A DNA stretch of 64,000 bases from Spirosoma oryzae (GCF_003002825.1 NZ_PVTE01000003.1:62001-126000); one strand, 5' to 3'. Counted from the first letter of the stretch, positions 34,072 to 43,293 are shown. Numbers and translations: made by a program. The notes: generated from the letters alone by a model not told the origin.

Positions 34072-34770
34072 CTAGTACTGTGAACGGCCTTCCGACTGCG
34101 ACGATTCGGAGTCGGCGGTACCACCCGAAACGCCCATGCCACTGACGTACGATGCATTACTACGCGACGGCTTTTCAGCTGAATTATCGTTCTGTGGACT
34201 GTAGGCGCTGTCGTCTTCGGCTTCGCCCGCCCGGATGCCGCCGTCACTGCCGGTCGTGTCGTCCATATAATCGACGTCACTATCGTCGTCACGCGTACCA
34301 CCCTGACGCTGGGTCAGATCATCCTCGTCGTCGCTCAAGGCCGACGCACCGCTTCCGCTGCGCGACGACTCCCCACCTACCGTACTGGCAATAGGCGCTT
34401 CACCCCCGGTAGGAGCCGGATGACCCGTCCCACCGATCTGCTGACTCAGGCCGTGAAGCGACCCCGCCAGCGTCGTCAGCGTCGATTTATCGTCCGCGTC
34501 GACCGAACCGGCCAGCTTTTCCGTCTGCTGCGACAGGTTCTGAAGCAGATGCTGTACCTGCGTCGTGTCGGGATTTCCGTTTGCCAGTTCTGATCGGAGG
34601 TCGTTCAGGCCGGCCAGCACGTCGTTTCCGGTCGACGGGTCCGTTTTCAGGAAACTGGTCCAGCTGTCGATCAGTGAAATACCGTCCGTCATCGATACGC
34701 TGTTGGCATCGCCCCCGAAGGCTTTGTTCGTCAGGGCAATTAAATTCTCGGCATGTTGGTCAAGTGCCAT
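34072..34770 (-). CDS. Acidic low-complexity protein with helical N-terminus
   Basis: 232 aa. Residues about 1-110 are helical and paralogous to the next gene (SLIDSWTSFLKTDPSTGNDV; ELANGNPDTTQVQHLLQNLS). From 115 on it is disordered, rich in Gly, Ser, Asp and Glu with a long acidic D-D-E-D-D patch. No signal peptide, no known domain. It could be a stress-related protein of the sort found near GsiB-like proteins in soil Cytophagales, but no evidence supports that. The terminator lies directly after its stop codon, and its start is 75 bases from the paralogue's stop. Confidence 0.7.
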   Translation of the reverse strand: MALDQHAENLIALTNKAFGGDANSVSMTDGISLIDSWTSFLKTDPSTGNDVLAGLNDLRSELANGNPDTTQVQHLLQNLSQQTEKLAGSVDADDKSTLTTLAGSLHGLSQQIGGTGHPAPTGGEAPIASTVGGESSRSGSGASALSDDEDDLTQRQGGTRDDDSDVDYMDDTTGSDGGIRAGEAEDDSAYSPQNDNSAEKPSRSNASYVSGMGVSGGTADSESSQSEGRSQY

Positions 34771-34845
34771 GATTTCTAAGGGTTATACTTGTTGAGCAGG
34801 GCAAACAGCCTGCTGGTGTATAGTTTCTACTACGGCAATTCGCGA

Positions 34846-35241
34846 TTACTGCGCGGGTTCGCTGGATTCGTCGGTTTGCTCGATCTGTTGGCCAGCTTGT
34901 GGCTCAGCCAGCTTGTCAGCGAAGGTTTTCAATACAGTCGATACGTTGCGTAGCTCGGCGATGTATTCGCTCGCGGCTGCGTTGTTGGCCAGGTCGATGG
35001 TCATTCCCGACAAGCCATGCATCAGACCGTCGATTTCATGAAGATCGTTTTTGTAGATGGCGTCGCGCAGTTTTTCAAGCGGCTCGGCGACCCACTGCGT
35101 ACTGACATTGGACCGAACCAGGAAGATCCATTCCTGCACCAGATCGGCTCCCTCGTCGAGCGTTGTGGCGGATAAGTCACCCCCTAAAACAGACAGGGTG
35201 CGCTCGACCATACTGTCTATTTTTTCTTTTTCCTGAGACAT
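34846..35241 (-). CDS. Small helical protein, paralogue of the preceding gene
   Basis: 131 aa from ATG 35241 (the frame is open to 35424, but the extra residues resemble non-coding translation). All-helical, with LVQEWIFLVRSNVSTQWVAEPL matching the paralogue's LIDSWTSFLKTDPSTGNDV segment, followed by a matching helix pair and a short acidic tail. The two share spacing and pattern but little identity, so the duplication is old. Function unknown, no export signal; probably an operon with the 232-aa paralogue. Confidence 0.68.
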   Translation of the reverse strand: MSQEKEKIDSMVERTLSVLGGDLSATTLDEGADLVQEWIFLVRSNVSTQWVAEPLEKLRDAIYKNDLHEIDGLMHGLSGMTIDLANNAAASEYIAELRNVSTVLKTFADKLAEPQAGQQIEQTDESSEPAQ

Positions 35242-35486
35242 AACGTTGCTGAGTTTGTGTTGAGACAGAACCGGCAACGGGGGCAAATGTTCGGCAGGCA
35301 GCACTGTTTTCGCCCAACGGGTAGCATTCGGCGAACGACCGTTTTGCGGGCTCATGTCGGTCGGAAACGCCGTATGCTGACGGAGCGAAAATCGCTGTAA
35401 AACAAAAAACCTGCATGCCAGCAAGCGCGCAGGTTTTTAAAGACAGCTAAAGTATTACTGCTCAACGCAGTAAGGCGACAAATATA

Positions 35487-35512
35487 CGGCTTCGCTGACT
35501 ACCGCGAAGCCG
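35487..35512 (-). terminator. Hairpin after the UDP-glucuronate decarboxylase gene
   Basis: CGGCTTCGC (35487-35495) and GCGAAGCCG (35504-35512) form a perfect 9-bp stem, 8-nt loop, 7 bases past the minus-strand stop at 35519. Confidence 0.7.
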
Positions 35513-35518
35513 TTCGCT

Positions 35519-36499
35519 TTATTTTTTCTCGAACTCCCGGTGATAGGCTGCGCGGTACAGTTCTTCTTCGGGCAGGCTTTTGAAATAATCGTACGTGATC
35601 CGTAGTCCTTCAGCACGAGATACTTTCGGCTCCCAGTCGAGAATGGCTTTAGCCTTCGTGATGTCGGGTTGGCGCTGCTTCGGATCGTCTTTCGGCAGGT
35701 CTTTCAACACCAGTTTCTGGCTTGTACCCGTCAGTTTGATGATCTCTTCGCCAAATTCCTTGATCGTGATCTCCGACGGGTTACCGATATTGACCGGATA
35801 CGCGTAATCACTCAGCAGCAGGCGGTAGATCCCCTCGACCAGATCATCGACGTAGCAGAACGAACGCGTCTGACTACCGTCGCCGAACACCGTCAGGTCT
35901 TCCCCGCGCAATGCCTGACCGATGAAGGCGGGCAATACCCGACCGTCGTTCAGACGCATACGCGGCCCGTAGGTGTTGAAAATCCGAACGATCCGTGTTT
36001 CCAGCCCGTGGTAGGTATGGTACGCCATCGTCATGGCTTCCTGGAATCGCTTGGCTTCGTCGTACACGCCACGCGGGCCAACCGGGTTCACGTTACCCCA
36101 GTACTCTTCGGGTTGTGGGTGAACGGTTGGGTCACCGTAGATTTCCGAGGTCGACGCGATCAGTACGCGGGCTTTCTTTACCCGGGCCAGACCCAGGCAA
36201 TTGTGAATACCCAGCGAGCCCACTTTCAGGGTCTGAATCGGGATTTTCAGGTAGTCGATCGGGCTGGCCGGCGACGCAAAGTGCAGGATATAATCCAGCT
36301 CACCCGGTACGTGGATGAACTTCGATACGTCGTGGTGATAGAACTCAAAGTTTGGCAGCTTGAACAGGTGCTCGATGTTGCGGATGTCGCCTGTGATCAG
36401 GTTGTCCATCGCAATTACGTGATACCCTTCCTTGATAAACCGGTCACACAGGTGCGACCCCAGAAAACCGGCTCCACCGGTAATAAGTACTCGTTTCAT
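35519..36499 (-). CDS. UDP-glucuronate decarboxylase (UDP-xylose synthase)
   Basis: 326 aa short-chain dehydrogenase of the extended type. NAD-binding loop [10 protein letters not shown] at the N-terminus, the catalytic Y-x-x-x-K in [11 protein letters not shown] with the preceding Ser-Thr-Ser ([10 protein letters not shown]), and the [10 protein letters not shown] segment typical of UXS proteins. It converts UDP-glucuronic acid to UDP-xylose in the cytoplasm, providing xylose for exopolysaccharide or glycans. The UDP-glucose dehydrogenase that makes its substrate is just upstream (36599-37930) on the same strand; a long palindrome separates them. Confidence 0.93.
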   Translation of the reverse strand: MKRVLITGGAGFLGSHLCDRFIKEGYHVIAMDNLITGDIRNIEHLFKLPNFEFYHHDVSKFIHVPGELDYILHFASPASPIDYLKIPIQTLKVGSLGIHNCLGLARVKKARVLIASTSEIYGDPTVHPQPEEYWGNVNPVGPRGVYDEAKRFQEAMTMAYHTYHGLETRIVRIFNTYGPRMRLNDGRVLPAFIGQALRGEDLTVFGDGSQTRSFCYVDDLVEGIYRLLLSDYAYPVNIGNPSEITIKEFGEEIIKLTGTSQKLVLKDLPKDDPKQRQPDITKAKAILDWEPKVSRAEGLRITYDYFKSLPEEELYRAAYHREFEKK

Positions 36500-36515
36500 T
36501 TGTTCGGTTTAAGTA

Positions 36516-36592
36516 GTTTACGGTATTCGGTTCACAGTATCCGGTTCACAGCAGCAGCGCCAACCGTGAACCGGATACTGTAAACCGTAAAC
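36516..36592. repeat. Two-part palindrome between ugd and the decarboxylase
   Basis: GTTTACGGT (36516-36524) pairs with 36584-36592 and CAGTATCCGGTTCAC (36535-36549) with GTGAACCGGATACTG (36566-36580). Together they make a long hairpin, with direct repeats of CGGTTCAC-type words in each arm. May attenuate read-through between the two genes. Confidence 0.6.
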
Positions 36593-36598
36593 CGATAA

Positions 36599-37930
36599 TT
36601 AGGCTTTCTGCTCGACGGGGGTCGTAACCGCTTCGCGACCGACACTGTAGTAGGTGTAGTTCATCTCGCGCATCTGATCGAGTTCGTATACGTTACGACC
36701 GTCGAAGATCACCCGGTTTTTCATCAGCAGGTTCATCTTGTCGAAGTCGGGCGTACGGAACAGCGGCCACTCGGTCACGATCATCAGGGCGTCGGCGTCG
36801 TCCAGGGCAGCGTACTGCGTGTGCGCGTACACGATGCTGTTACCCATGATATTACGCACGTTTTCCATCGCTTCCGGATCGTACACGGTAACTTTCGCAC
36901 CGGCTTCCAGCAGGGCCCGAATGTTATCGAGGGCGGGCGCTTCGCGGATATCGTCGGTATATGGTTTGAAGGCCAGTCCCCACACGGCAATGGTTTTGCC
37001 CGTCAGGTCACTACCGAAGTGGTTCATCACGTACGGCAACATCTTCACCTTCTGCTTGTCGTTGACTTCCATCACCGACTTCAGCACTTTGAAATCGTAG
37101 TCGAAATCCTTCGCCGTTTTAGCCAGCGCCTGCACGTCTTTGGGGAAGCAGCTACCGCCATAACCGATACCGGCAAACAGGAACCGCTTGCCGATACGGC
37201 TGTCGGTACCGATACCACGACGAATATCGTCGACGTTGGCACCAGCCCGCTCGCAGAGGTTAGCGATTTCGTTCATGAACGTAATCTTCGTTGCCAGGAA
37301 CGCGTTGGCGGCATACTTGGTCATTTCAGCCGACCGCTCGTCCATGAAGATGACGGGGTTACCCTGCCGCACGAGCGGAGCGTACAGACGGTTCATCACG
37401 GTCTTGGCCCGCTCTGATTTCGTACCGATAACCACGCGATCCGGCTTCATGAAATCTTCGACGGCTACCCCTTCACGCAGGAACTCGGGGTTCGATACCA
37501 CGTCGAAATCAACCTTGGCGTTGTCGGCGATGTGCGCGTGTACTTTCTCGGCCGTACCGACCGGTACCGTGCTCTTGTCGACGATTACCGCGTACTGACT
37601 CAGGATCGGGCCGAGGTCCGACGCTACTTTCAGAATGTATTTCAGGTCGGCAGAGCCATCTTCACCCGGCGGGGTGGGGAGCGCCAGGAAGATCACTTCC
37701 GCGCCTTTGATGCCTTCTTCCAGATCGGTCGTGAACGTCAGCCGGCCCTGTTCAACATTACGGTTGAAGAGGATGTCCAGGCCGGGTTCATAAATGGGGA
37801 TAATACCGTTGTTAAGTTTCTCAACTTTCCGTACGTCGATATCGACGCAGGTAACCTGATTGCCGGTTTCGGCAAAACAGGTCCCCGTCACAAGTCCTAC
37901 GTACCCGGTTCCTACGACTGCCAGTTTCAT
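36599..37930 (-). CDS. ugd: UDP-glucose 6-dehydrogenase
   Basis: 443 aa. NAD-binding Rossmann start (VVGTGYVGLVTGTCFAETG), the central UDP-glucose/GDP-mannose dehydrogenase helix region (AEMTKYAANAFLATKITFMNE), and the catalytic cysteine loop G-Y-G-G-S-C-F-P-K-D. Oxidises UDP-glucose to UDP-glucuronate with two NAD, in the cytoplasm. Co-oriented with and upstream of the decarboxylase, giving UDP-xylose. The divergent acyl-CoA dehydrogenase gene begins 370 bases away. Symbol by family convention. Confidence 0.95.
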   Translation of the reverse strand: MKLAVVGTGYVGLVTGTCFAETGNQVTCVDIDVRKVEKLNNGIIPIYEPGLDILFNRNVEQGRLTFTTDLEEGIKGAEVIFLALPTPPGEDGSADLKYILKVASDLGPILSQYAVIVDKSTVPVGTAEKVHAHIADNAKVDFDVVSNPEFLREGVAVEDFMKPDRVVIGTKSERAKTVMNRLYAPLVRQGNPVIFMDERSAEMTKYAANAFLATKITFMNEIANLCERAGANVDDIRRGIGTDSRIGKRFLFAGIGYGGSCFPKDVQALAKTAKDFDYDFKVLKSVMEVNDKQKVKMLPYVMNHFGSDLTGKTIAVWGLAFKPYTDDIREAPALDNIRALLEAGAKVTVYDPEAMENVRNIMGNSIVYAHTQYAALDDADALMIVTEWPLFRTPDFDKMNLLMKNRVIFDGRNVYELDQMREMNYTYYSVGREAVTTPVEQKA

Positions 37931-38299
37931 ATAAGTTTGTTAAAAGTAATGTCTTGGTTAGGGCTACATTGGCCAGTCGCCCAACTGACTGGTATGCGCA
38001 AAAATAGGAGTTTTTCAATAAGTGCTCTCGGTTGGCCGCTTATAGTGACTAAGTGGTTCAGGTGATCATCGAGTCTGTTGCCGGTTCCGCCCCCTCAAAT
38101 TTGCTCGTCAGCACGTAAAAAGGAGGTTGTGGATGTAGCTAAAAACCGAATTATCAATCGCTAAACTGCTTACCAGCAAGAAAATATTCCTTTTCTGACA
38201 TAACTACAGCATAGCGCAATTCTGGGTCCAAAATAGTTTGCGACCTCCGTATTTTTTTGCATATTAGGGTATTATCACTTCATCAATACCAATTCGTAC
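37931..38299. other. Divergent intergenic region, ugd / acyl-CoA dehydrogenase
   Basis: 369 bases. It should hold both promoters; A/T-rich near 38150-38280. I found no exact TTTG-N19-TAnnTTTG and no gene-like frame. Confidence 0.45.
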
Positions 38300-39439
38300 A
38301 TGGTTAGCGAAATTGCAGAAAACCAAGAATTAATAGCCCAATCCGTGCGTGATTTGAGCGAGCGACTGATCCGCCCAAACGTTCGGCAATGGGACGAAAG
38401 TCAGTATTTCCCGGCCGATCTGTTTCGGCAACTGGGTGAACAGGGTCTCATGGGTATGCTGGTTCCCGAAGCCTATGGCGGGGCAGGGCTTGGCTACCGC
38501 GAATACGTAACGGCGATCGTCGAACTGTCGCGGGTCGACGGAGCTGTTGGCCTGTCGATGGCGGCCCACAATTCCCTGTGTACCAACCATATTCTCCTGT
38601 TTGGCAACGAAGCGCAGAAAGAGCACTACCTGCCCCGGCTGGCAACGGGCGAATGGCTCGGTGCCTGGGGACTGACGGAACCAAATACGGGCTCCGACGC
38701 GGGCAACATGCGTACGACTGCCGTACGCGACGGCGACGACTGGGTGCTGAACGGGGCCAAAAACTTCATTACGCACGGACGCAGCGGTCAGGTTGCCGTA
38801 GTCGTTGCCCGCACCGGCGAACCCAACACCCCGCACAACGCGACGGCCTTTATCATCGAACGGAATACGCCCGGCTTCGCGGGGGGTAAGAAAGAAGACA
38901 AATTGGGCATGCGGGCGTCCGAAACCGCAGAGCTGATTTTTACCGACTGCCGGATTCCGGACAGCCAGCGGCTGGGTGCGGTCGGCGATGGATTTGTGCA
39001 GTCGCTGAAAGTTCTCGACGGCGGCCGTATTTCGATTGCGGCCCTCAGCCTGGGCATTGCCTGGGGCGCGTACGACGCAGCTTTAGCCTACGCGCAGGAA
39101 CGGCAACAGTTCGGGCAGCCCATTGCCAGTTTTCAGGGCATCAGTTTCAAGCTGGCCGATATGGCAACGGACGTAGAAGCGGCTAGACTGCTGACCTATC
39201 AGGCTGCGGACCTGAAAGACGAAGGCAAGACGGTGACCAAGCAGTCGGCGATGGCCAAGCTGTTTGCGTCGGAAGCGGCCGTACGAGTTGCCAACGAAGC
39301 GGTACAGATTTTTGGTGGTTACGGTTATATCAAAGATTTTCCGGTCGAGAAGTTTTACCGCGACGCCAAGCTCTGCACGATTGGCGAAGGCACGAGCGAG
39401 ATTCAGAAACTCGTTATCTCGCGGCAAATCTTGAAATAG
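38300..39439 (+). CDS. Acyl-CoA dehydrogenase
   Basis: 379 aa. FAD-dependent dehydrogenase that forms trans-2-enoyl-CoA. N-terminal helical domain, then the middle beta domain with WGLTEPNTGSDAGNM, C-terminal four-helix bundle with ASEAAVRVANEAVQIFGGYGYIKDFPVEK and the catalytic glutamate in IGEGTSEIQKL. Typical butyryl/short-chain acyl-CoA dehydrogenase length. No beta-oxidation partner is adjacent; probably a single-gene unit ending at a pair of hairpins. Confidence 0.95.
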   Translation: MVSEIAENQELIAQSVRDLSERLIRPNVRQWDESQYFPADLFRQLGEQGLMGMLVPEAYGGAGLGYREYVTAIVELSRVDGAVGLSMAAHNSLCTNHILLFGNEAQKEHYLPRLATGEWLGAWGLTEPNTGSDAGNMRTTAVRDGDDWVLNGAKNFITHGRSGQVAVVVARTGEPNTPHNATAFIIERNTPGFAGGKKEDKLGMRASETAELIFTDCRIPDSQRLGAVGDGFVQSLKVLDGGRISIAALSLGIAWGAYDAALAYAQERQQFGQPIASFQGISFKLADMATDVEAARLLTYQAADLKDEGKTVTKQSAMAKLFASEAAVRVANEAVQIFGGYGYIKDFPVEKFYRDAKLCTIGEGTSEIQKLVISRQILK

Positions 39440-39528
39440 AAAAAAGAGGTAAGAAGAAAGAGAAAAGATAGAGTTCTGGCTTTTTGACTTACCTAACACA
39501 TATGCTCACCACAGTGAGCCGACCGACA

Positions 39529-39633
39529 GACCTAAAAGGTTTTAAAAACCTTTTAGGTCTAAAAAAAGACGTTGGCAGAGCGATACTGTGTCCCAACTCG
39601 GGCTATACAGTGTCGCTCTGCCAACGTCTTTTT
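39529..39633. terminator. Two stacked terminator hairpins
   Basis: First, GACCTAAAAGGTTTT (39529-39543) and its complement (39545-39559) form a 15-bp stem with a 1-nt centre. Second, a 22-bp-plus stem between 39562 and 39633 (AAGACGTTGGCAGAGCG and complement) closes with a T run. Both fall between the convergent acyl-CoA dehydrogenase and the GlsB-like gene. Confidence 0.75.
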
Positions 39634-39667
39634 TCTTTCTTCTTACAATCTATTGTCTCCCTAAATT

Positions 39668-39910
39668 CTATACCGCTCTTTGCCGACCTTTGATCAGCGC
39701 TGCGATACCCAGTACAATTACGGCACCGACGAACGAGGTTAAAATGCTATCCAGAACTCCTTCGGACTTCCCGAAGAGCATACCGCCCACAAAACCGCCG
39801 ACGATACCGAGCAGAATTTGTACGATCAGTGAAAACGAAAATCGCTTGAAAACAAGGTCAGCCAGCCACCCGGCTACCGCCCCGACGAGAATAGATACCA
39901 GAATGCCCAT
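39668..39910 (-). CDS. GlsB/YeaQ/YmgE family small membrane protein
   Basis: 80 aa with three hydrophobic helices. It starts MGILVSILVGAVAGWLAD and has G-G-x-x-G-G-M-L-F-G glycine zipper-like turns typical of the transglycosylase-associated protein family. Members are stress-linked small membrane proteins, function unclear. Monocistronic. Confidence 0.85.
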   Translation of the reverse strand: MGILVSILVGAVAGWLADLVFKRFSFSLIVQILLGIVGGFVGGMLFGKSEGVLDSILTSFVGAVIVLGIAALIKGRQRAV

Positions 39911-39969
39911 TGTAGTAAGTGTGTTTAGTGTTATTAATTAGTCCTATAACACTACTCACCCGGCATTGT

Positions 39970-40752
39970 TTAAGCAGCCTTTAATCCGATAACGGCCAGC
40001 ATCCGGCCTGTTTGCCCGTGTTCGGCCCGGTACGAGAAGTAATCCTGATTGTGTAGCACGGTCGAAAAGGGTGAGACCTCAATCTGCGACGCGGGCACAC
40101 CCATTGCCAGACATAATTCGGCATTCGCCCGTTTCAGATCGGCGCAGGTACGGCCCGTTTGCGGGTCAGTCTGCAGCAGCGACAGGGCGAACTGTTTGGC
40201 AACGTCCGGTCCGATTTCGAACGCATTTTCGTCGATACACGTACCGATATAAACAAGGCAATCGGCCGGGCGGGTGCCGAACTGCTGCTGCATGTTCGCC
40301 AGGGTACTCTGTACGATCCGCCCAACCGTACCGCGCCAGCCGGCATGGACAGCCGCTACCGCCCGCTGTACCTTGTCGTAAATCAGAACGGGTACACAGT
40401 CGGCGACGGTGACGCCCACCAGCAAACCGGGCTGATTGGTCATCAGCGCATCGTACCCGTCGTACCGCCCCGCTTCGGTTGCGTGCAGTACGGCCGTCCC
40501 ATGTACCTGATACGACGAGGCAAAGTCCAGGCCGTCGGCACCGATAGCCGAGAAAAAGCGGAGTCGGTTTTCGTCGACATTAGCCCGTGTGTCGTCGGTA
40601 TTGATACCCAGATTCAGCGATGCAAACGGTGCCGGACTAACGCCCCCATGCCGCGTACTTTCGGCAGCAATCAGCCCGTCGACAGACGCCAGTAGTGCCG
40701 GGGTTCGGTAAAGCGGCAGCCGTTGCACTTCAGCCGGTGTGTAGCTCATCAT
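39970..40752 (-). CDS. pgeF: Peptidoglycan editing factor PgeF (YfiH/LACC1 family)
   Basis: 260 aa. The metal-binding triad of the family is visible: His in YQVHGTAVL, Cys in TVADCVPVLIYD and His in VHAGWRGTVG. Members act as purine nucleoside/amino-acid hydrolases in the cytoplasm; in Escherichia coli PgeF removes wrongly incorporated L-serine from peptidoglycan precursors. C-terminal F-S-Y-R-A-E-H-G-Q-T-G-R-M is typical. The second of two adjacent ATGs (40749) may be the start. Monocistronic in appearance. Confidence 0.92.
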   Translation of the reverse strand: MMSYTPAEVQRLPLYRTPALLASVDGLIAAESTRHGGVSPAPFASLNLGINTDDTRANVDENRLRFFSAIGADGLDFASSYQVHGTAVLHATEAGRYDGYDALMTNQPGLLVGVTVADCVPVLIYDKVQRAVAAVHAGWRGTVGRIVQSTLANMQQQFGTRPADCLVYIGTCIDENAFEIGPDVAKQFALSLLQTDPQTGRTCADLKRANAELCLAMGVPASQIEVSPFSTVLHNQDYFSYRAEHGQTGRMLAVIGLKAA

Positions 40753-40857
40753 AGTCCGAAGATACGGCGTTCAGCCCAGTTTATTGGCAGAAAAACCACT
40801 CATCCCGATTATAAACCGTTCCGGTAGTTTGCAATGCATAGTACCCATCGTAACCTA

Positions 40858-40865
40858 TATCTTTG
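40858..40865 (+). promoter_or_regulatory. -7 element (TATCTTTG) before 40926 gene
   Basis: TATCTTTG matches TAnnTTTG; the nearest TTTG (40828-40831) is 26 bases upstream, beyond the usual 19-20. ATG follows 60 bases downstream. Confidence 0.5.
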
Positions 40866-40925
40866 TTTCACCAATCAGGAAGTAAAGCACACAAAACATA
40901 GTCAACCCCAAAAACACACAACACC

Positions 40926-41321
40926 ATGAAAACGCTCGTAAACACCCTGCTCATTGCCCTGACCCTTGTTTCATCGGCTGCTACGCTCAGCACTGCCAAG
41001 CCCATCGTTCGCCCGGTCAAACAGGCGGCTGCCTATGAAGTCGGCATCTACACGGCCATCGATGGCAACCTTCGTCTGGCCCTCGACAAACAAAAAGGCG
41101 GCCGCGTAACGATCTGCATCAAAAATGCACAAGGACGGAAACTACTGACGGAATACGCCGGCAAAGGTGAAACCAAATCTCGCTATAACTTCAATGTCAA
41201 CGAGTTGCCCGACGGTGTCTACACGGTCGAAATCTCGAACGGCGTGCAGACGACAACCCACGAACTCACGATAAATACGCCGAAAGCAGAAACGCCATCC
41301 CGGCAGATCGCGCTGAACTAA
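40926..41321 (+). CDS. Small secreted protein with C-terminal beta domain
   Basis: 131 aa with a signal peptide (TLVSSAATLSTA, cut about residue 24). The mature part is a single beta-sandwich ending in LPDGVYTVEISNGVQTTTHELTI, which resembles the type IX sorting-domain-like fold of Bacteroidota secreted proteins, though without the usual strict conserved Lys-Gly ends. I do not assign type IX secretion from this. The gene has a -7 element upstream and a strong terminator. Confidence 0.78.
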   Translation: MKTLVNTLLIALTLVSSAATLSTAKPIVRPVKQAAAYEVGIYTAIDGNLRLALDKQKGGRVTICIKNAQGRKLLTEYAGKGETKSRYNFNVNELPDGVYTVEISNGVQTTTHELTINTPKAETPSRQIALN

Positions 41322-41343
41322 TCCGCTACCCACCATCACTAAA

Positions 41344-41374
41344 GAAATCCGCCGGAAATAGGCGGATTTCTTTG
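41344..41374 (+). terminator. Terminator of the small secreted protein
   Basis: GAAATCCGCC (41344-41353) and GGCGGATTTC (41361-41370), perfect 10-bp stem, 7-nt loop, then TTTG. Confidence 0.85.
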
Positions 41375-41445
41375 TTTATACCCCCATCCGTGCAGCCATA
41401 CCCGCCGAAATGGCGTTATTACAGAGACTGTAGACAATCGCTCCC

Positions 41446-42957
41446 ATGGCTAAACTCCCACCCCGCAACTACATCATTCTACCCCGTACGGGTCTTCGGT
41501 TTTCCGACACTACCCCCGCCACCAACGAAACGCTCAGCAGCCTGAACGTCGACACGCGCCTGAGCGATATCCTGCCGGTCGATCTGACCAATCAGGCCGT
41601 GGTGCTGGATGCTACCAGTGCGCAGGGCGCTAAGCTGGTACAACTGTCCGAATCGGAAGTACCGCTGCTGCGGGCGCAGTTACCGGGTGTGCTGATCGTA
41701 CCGGAAGTCTTCTATTACCCCCAGCTCTTTCGGGAAACCATTCGCACAGTCGTCCGCCCGTTGCAGGGGCAGGCCAAGGTGGCCCTGAAAATTCAGCTGG
41801 TCGAAGCGAAAAGTACGAAGCCGGTCGTTGGCGCTACGGTTGTCGCGTTCACGAATTTTGCCGATCGGACGGGTGAACAGGCAACGTCAGACGCCAAAGG
41901 GGTTGTCTCCTTCAAGAACATTACCAACCAGACCATCGATCAACTGTACGTTTATCCGAAAGTTGGGTACTGGAGTTACTGGAAGCAGAAAGTGACGCTC
42001 AAGACCGGCGACAAACTCCCCATCCAACCGGTTAAACTCGACTACCAGGACGCGAAGTCGTTTTTCTACCCCGCCCCGGCCGACGGCGAGCCGAACGGTA
42101 CCGGCCTGACGGTGGGCGTTATCGATACCGGTGCCGGACCGCATCCCGACCTGACCATCGCTGGTGGGGCCTGCACCGTGACGGGCGACGATCCAAAGGA
42201 CTTTGCCGACGTCGACGAACACGGGTCGCACGTATCGGGGATTATTGCTGCCCAGGGTACCCCGCCGACGGGTGTACGTGGGGTTGCCCCCGGTGCGACG
42301 CTACGGGCCTATCGCGTCTTTGGCCGTAACAGTCAGGGGGCGTCTAACTTCGCCATTATCAAAGCGATTGAGCAGGCGGTCGCCGATGGCTGCGATATTC
42401 TGAATATGAGCCTGGGTGGTGGCCCGGTGGATACGGCGACGCAGGAAGCGATCACCTTTGCTTACCAGAATGGCACGATCTGTTTTGTCGCGACGGGCAA
42501 CGACGGGCGGCAACCGGTTAGTTTTCCGGCGTCTTTTTCCCTGTCACTAGCCGTCAGTGCGATGGGGCGCAAAGGTACGTTTCCGGCGAACACAACCGAT
42601 GCACCCAATGTCGCGGCTCCCTACGGCACTGACAAAAAGAATTTCATTGCCGCTTTCTCGAACGTTGGCCCAAACGTCGATTTCACGGCACCGGGCGTTG
42701 GGATTGTCTCGACCGTACCGGGCGGCTACTCCCCCCTGAGCGGCACGTCGATGGCCTGCCCGGCGGCAGCGGGTATGGCGGCCCGGCTCCTGTCGGGCCA
42801 TACGGATCTGCTGGCCATGCCCCGGACAGCCGCCCGTGCCGACGCCATGATTCAGCGGCTGGCGCAGTATGTCCGGCCAATGGGTTTTGGTCCGACCTTC
42901 GAGGGCACCGGTATGCCCCTCCTGCCCGACGGAACAACCAAACCCACTCTTTCGTAG
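41446..42957 (+). CDS. Subtilisin-like serine protease with propeptide and beta domain
   Basis: 503 aa. No normal signal peptide at the N-terminus. Residues about 1-110 hold an inhibitor-I9-like propeptide (LLRAQLPGVLIVPEVFYYP), about 115-195 a carboxypeptidase-regulatory-like beta domain (KPVVGATVVAFTNF), and about 210-500 the S8 peptidase with catalytic Asp (VGVIDTGAG), His (DEHGSHVSGI) and Ser (GTSMACPAAAG). Conserved oxyanion Asn region FVATGNDG is intact, so it should be active. Cytoplasmic or cryptically secreted; no type I signal seen. A small protein at 43057 resembles its propeptide. Confidence 0.9.
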   Translation: MAKLPPRNYIILPRTGLRFSDTTPATNETLSSLNVDTRLSDILPVDLTNQAVVLDATSAQGAKLVQLSESEVPLLRAQLPGVLIVPEVFYYPQLFRETIRTVVRPLQGQAKVALKIQLVEAKSTKPVVGATVVAFTNFADRTGEQATSDAKGVVSFKNITNQTIDQLYVYPKVGYWSYWKQKVTLKTGDKLPIQPVKLDYQDAKSFFYPAPADGEPNGTGLTVGVIDTGAGPHPDLTIAGGACTVTGDDPKDFADVDEHGSHVSGIIAAQGTPPTGVRGVAPGATLRAYRVFGRNSQGASNFAIIKAIEQAVADGCDILNMSLGGGPVDTATQEAITFAYQNGTICFVATGNDGRQPVSFPASFSLSLAVSAMGRKGTFPANTTDAPNVAAPYGTDKKNFIAAFSNVGPNVDFTAPGVGIVSTVPGGYSPLSGTSMACPAAAGMAARLLSGHTDLLAMPRTAARADAMIQRLAQYVRPMGFGPTFEGTGMPLLPDGTTKPTLS

Positions 42958-42968
42958 CAGAACGGATT

Positions 42969-43027
42969 ACTTGAAGTCCCCGACAGCTTCCAGCCGCTTC
43001 GGCGGACCGATGTCGGGGACTTCAAGT
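42969..43027. repeat. Perfect 17-bp palindrome after the protease gene
   Basis: ACTTGAAGTCCCCGACA (42969-42985) pairs with TGTCGGGGACTTCAAGT (43011-43027) and the loop holds a second short stem. Probably a terminator, though the small gene at 43057 follows. Confidence 0.6.
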
Positions 43028-43056
43028 CCGTTCATTACTACCTACTCCCCTTTCCT

Positions 43057-43293
43057 ATGGCACGCTACCTCTTTGCTTTCAACGGGCCGCTGCCCTTACC
43101 GGCCGACGATCTGCGGCTGATTCAGCAACAAACTCAATTACTCGACACCAGCCGCCGGACCGTATTGGTCGACGCTGATACCGAACAGCATATACAAAGC
43201 CTGGCACAGCAACTTCCCGACTGGACAGTCAGCCCGGAAATCGTTGTACCGATTCCAGGCACTCGCCCAACCGTTCGTAGCACTCCAGATTAA
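43057..43293 (+). CDS. Small protein resembling the subtilase propeptide
   Basis: 78 aa, no export signal. Residues RTVLVDADTEQHIQSLAQQ then LPDWTVSPEIVV match the pattern of the I9-like propeptide region in the protease upstream (VVLDATSAQG... then LLRAQLPGVLIVPEVF). A free-standing propeptide-like protein next to a subtilase suggests an inhibitor or folding chaperone acting in trans. The match is by pattern only. No similar gene elsewhere in the window. Confidence 0.6.
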   Translation: MARYLFAFNGPLPLPADDLRLIQQQTQLLDTSRRTVLVDADTEQHIQSLAQQLPDWTVSPEIVVPIPGTRPTVRSTPD

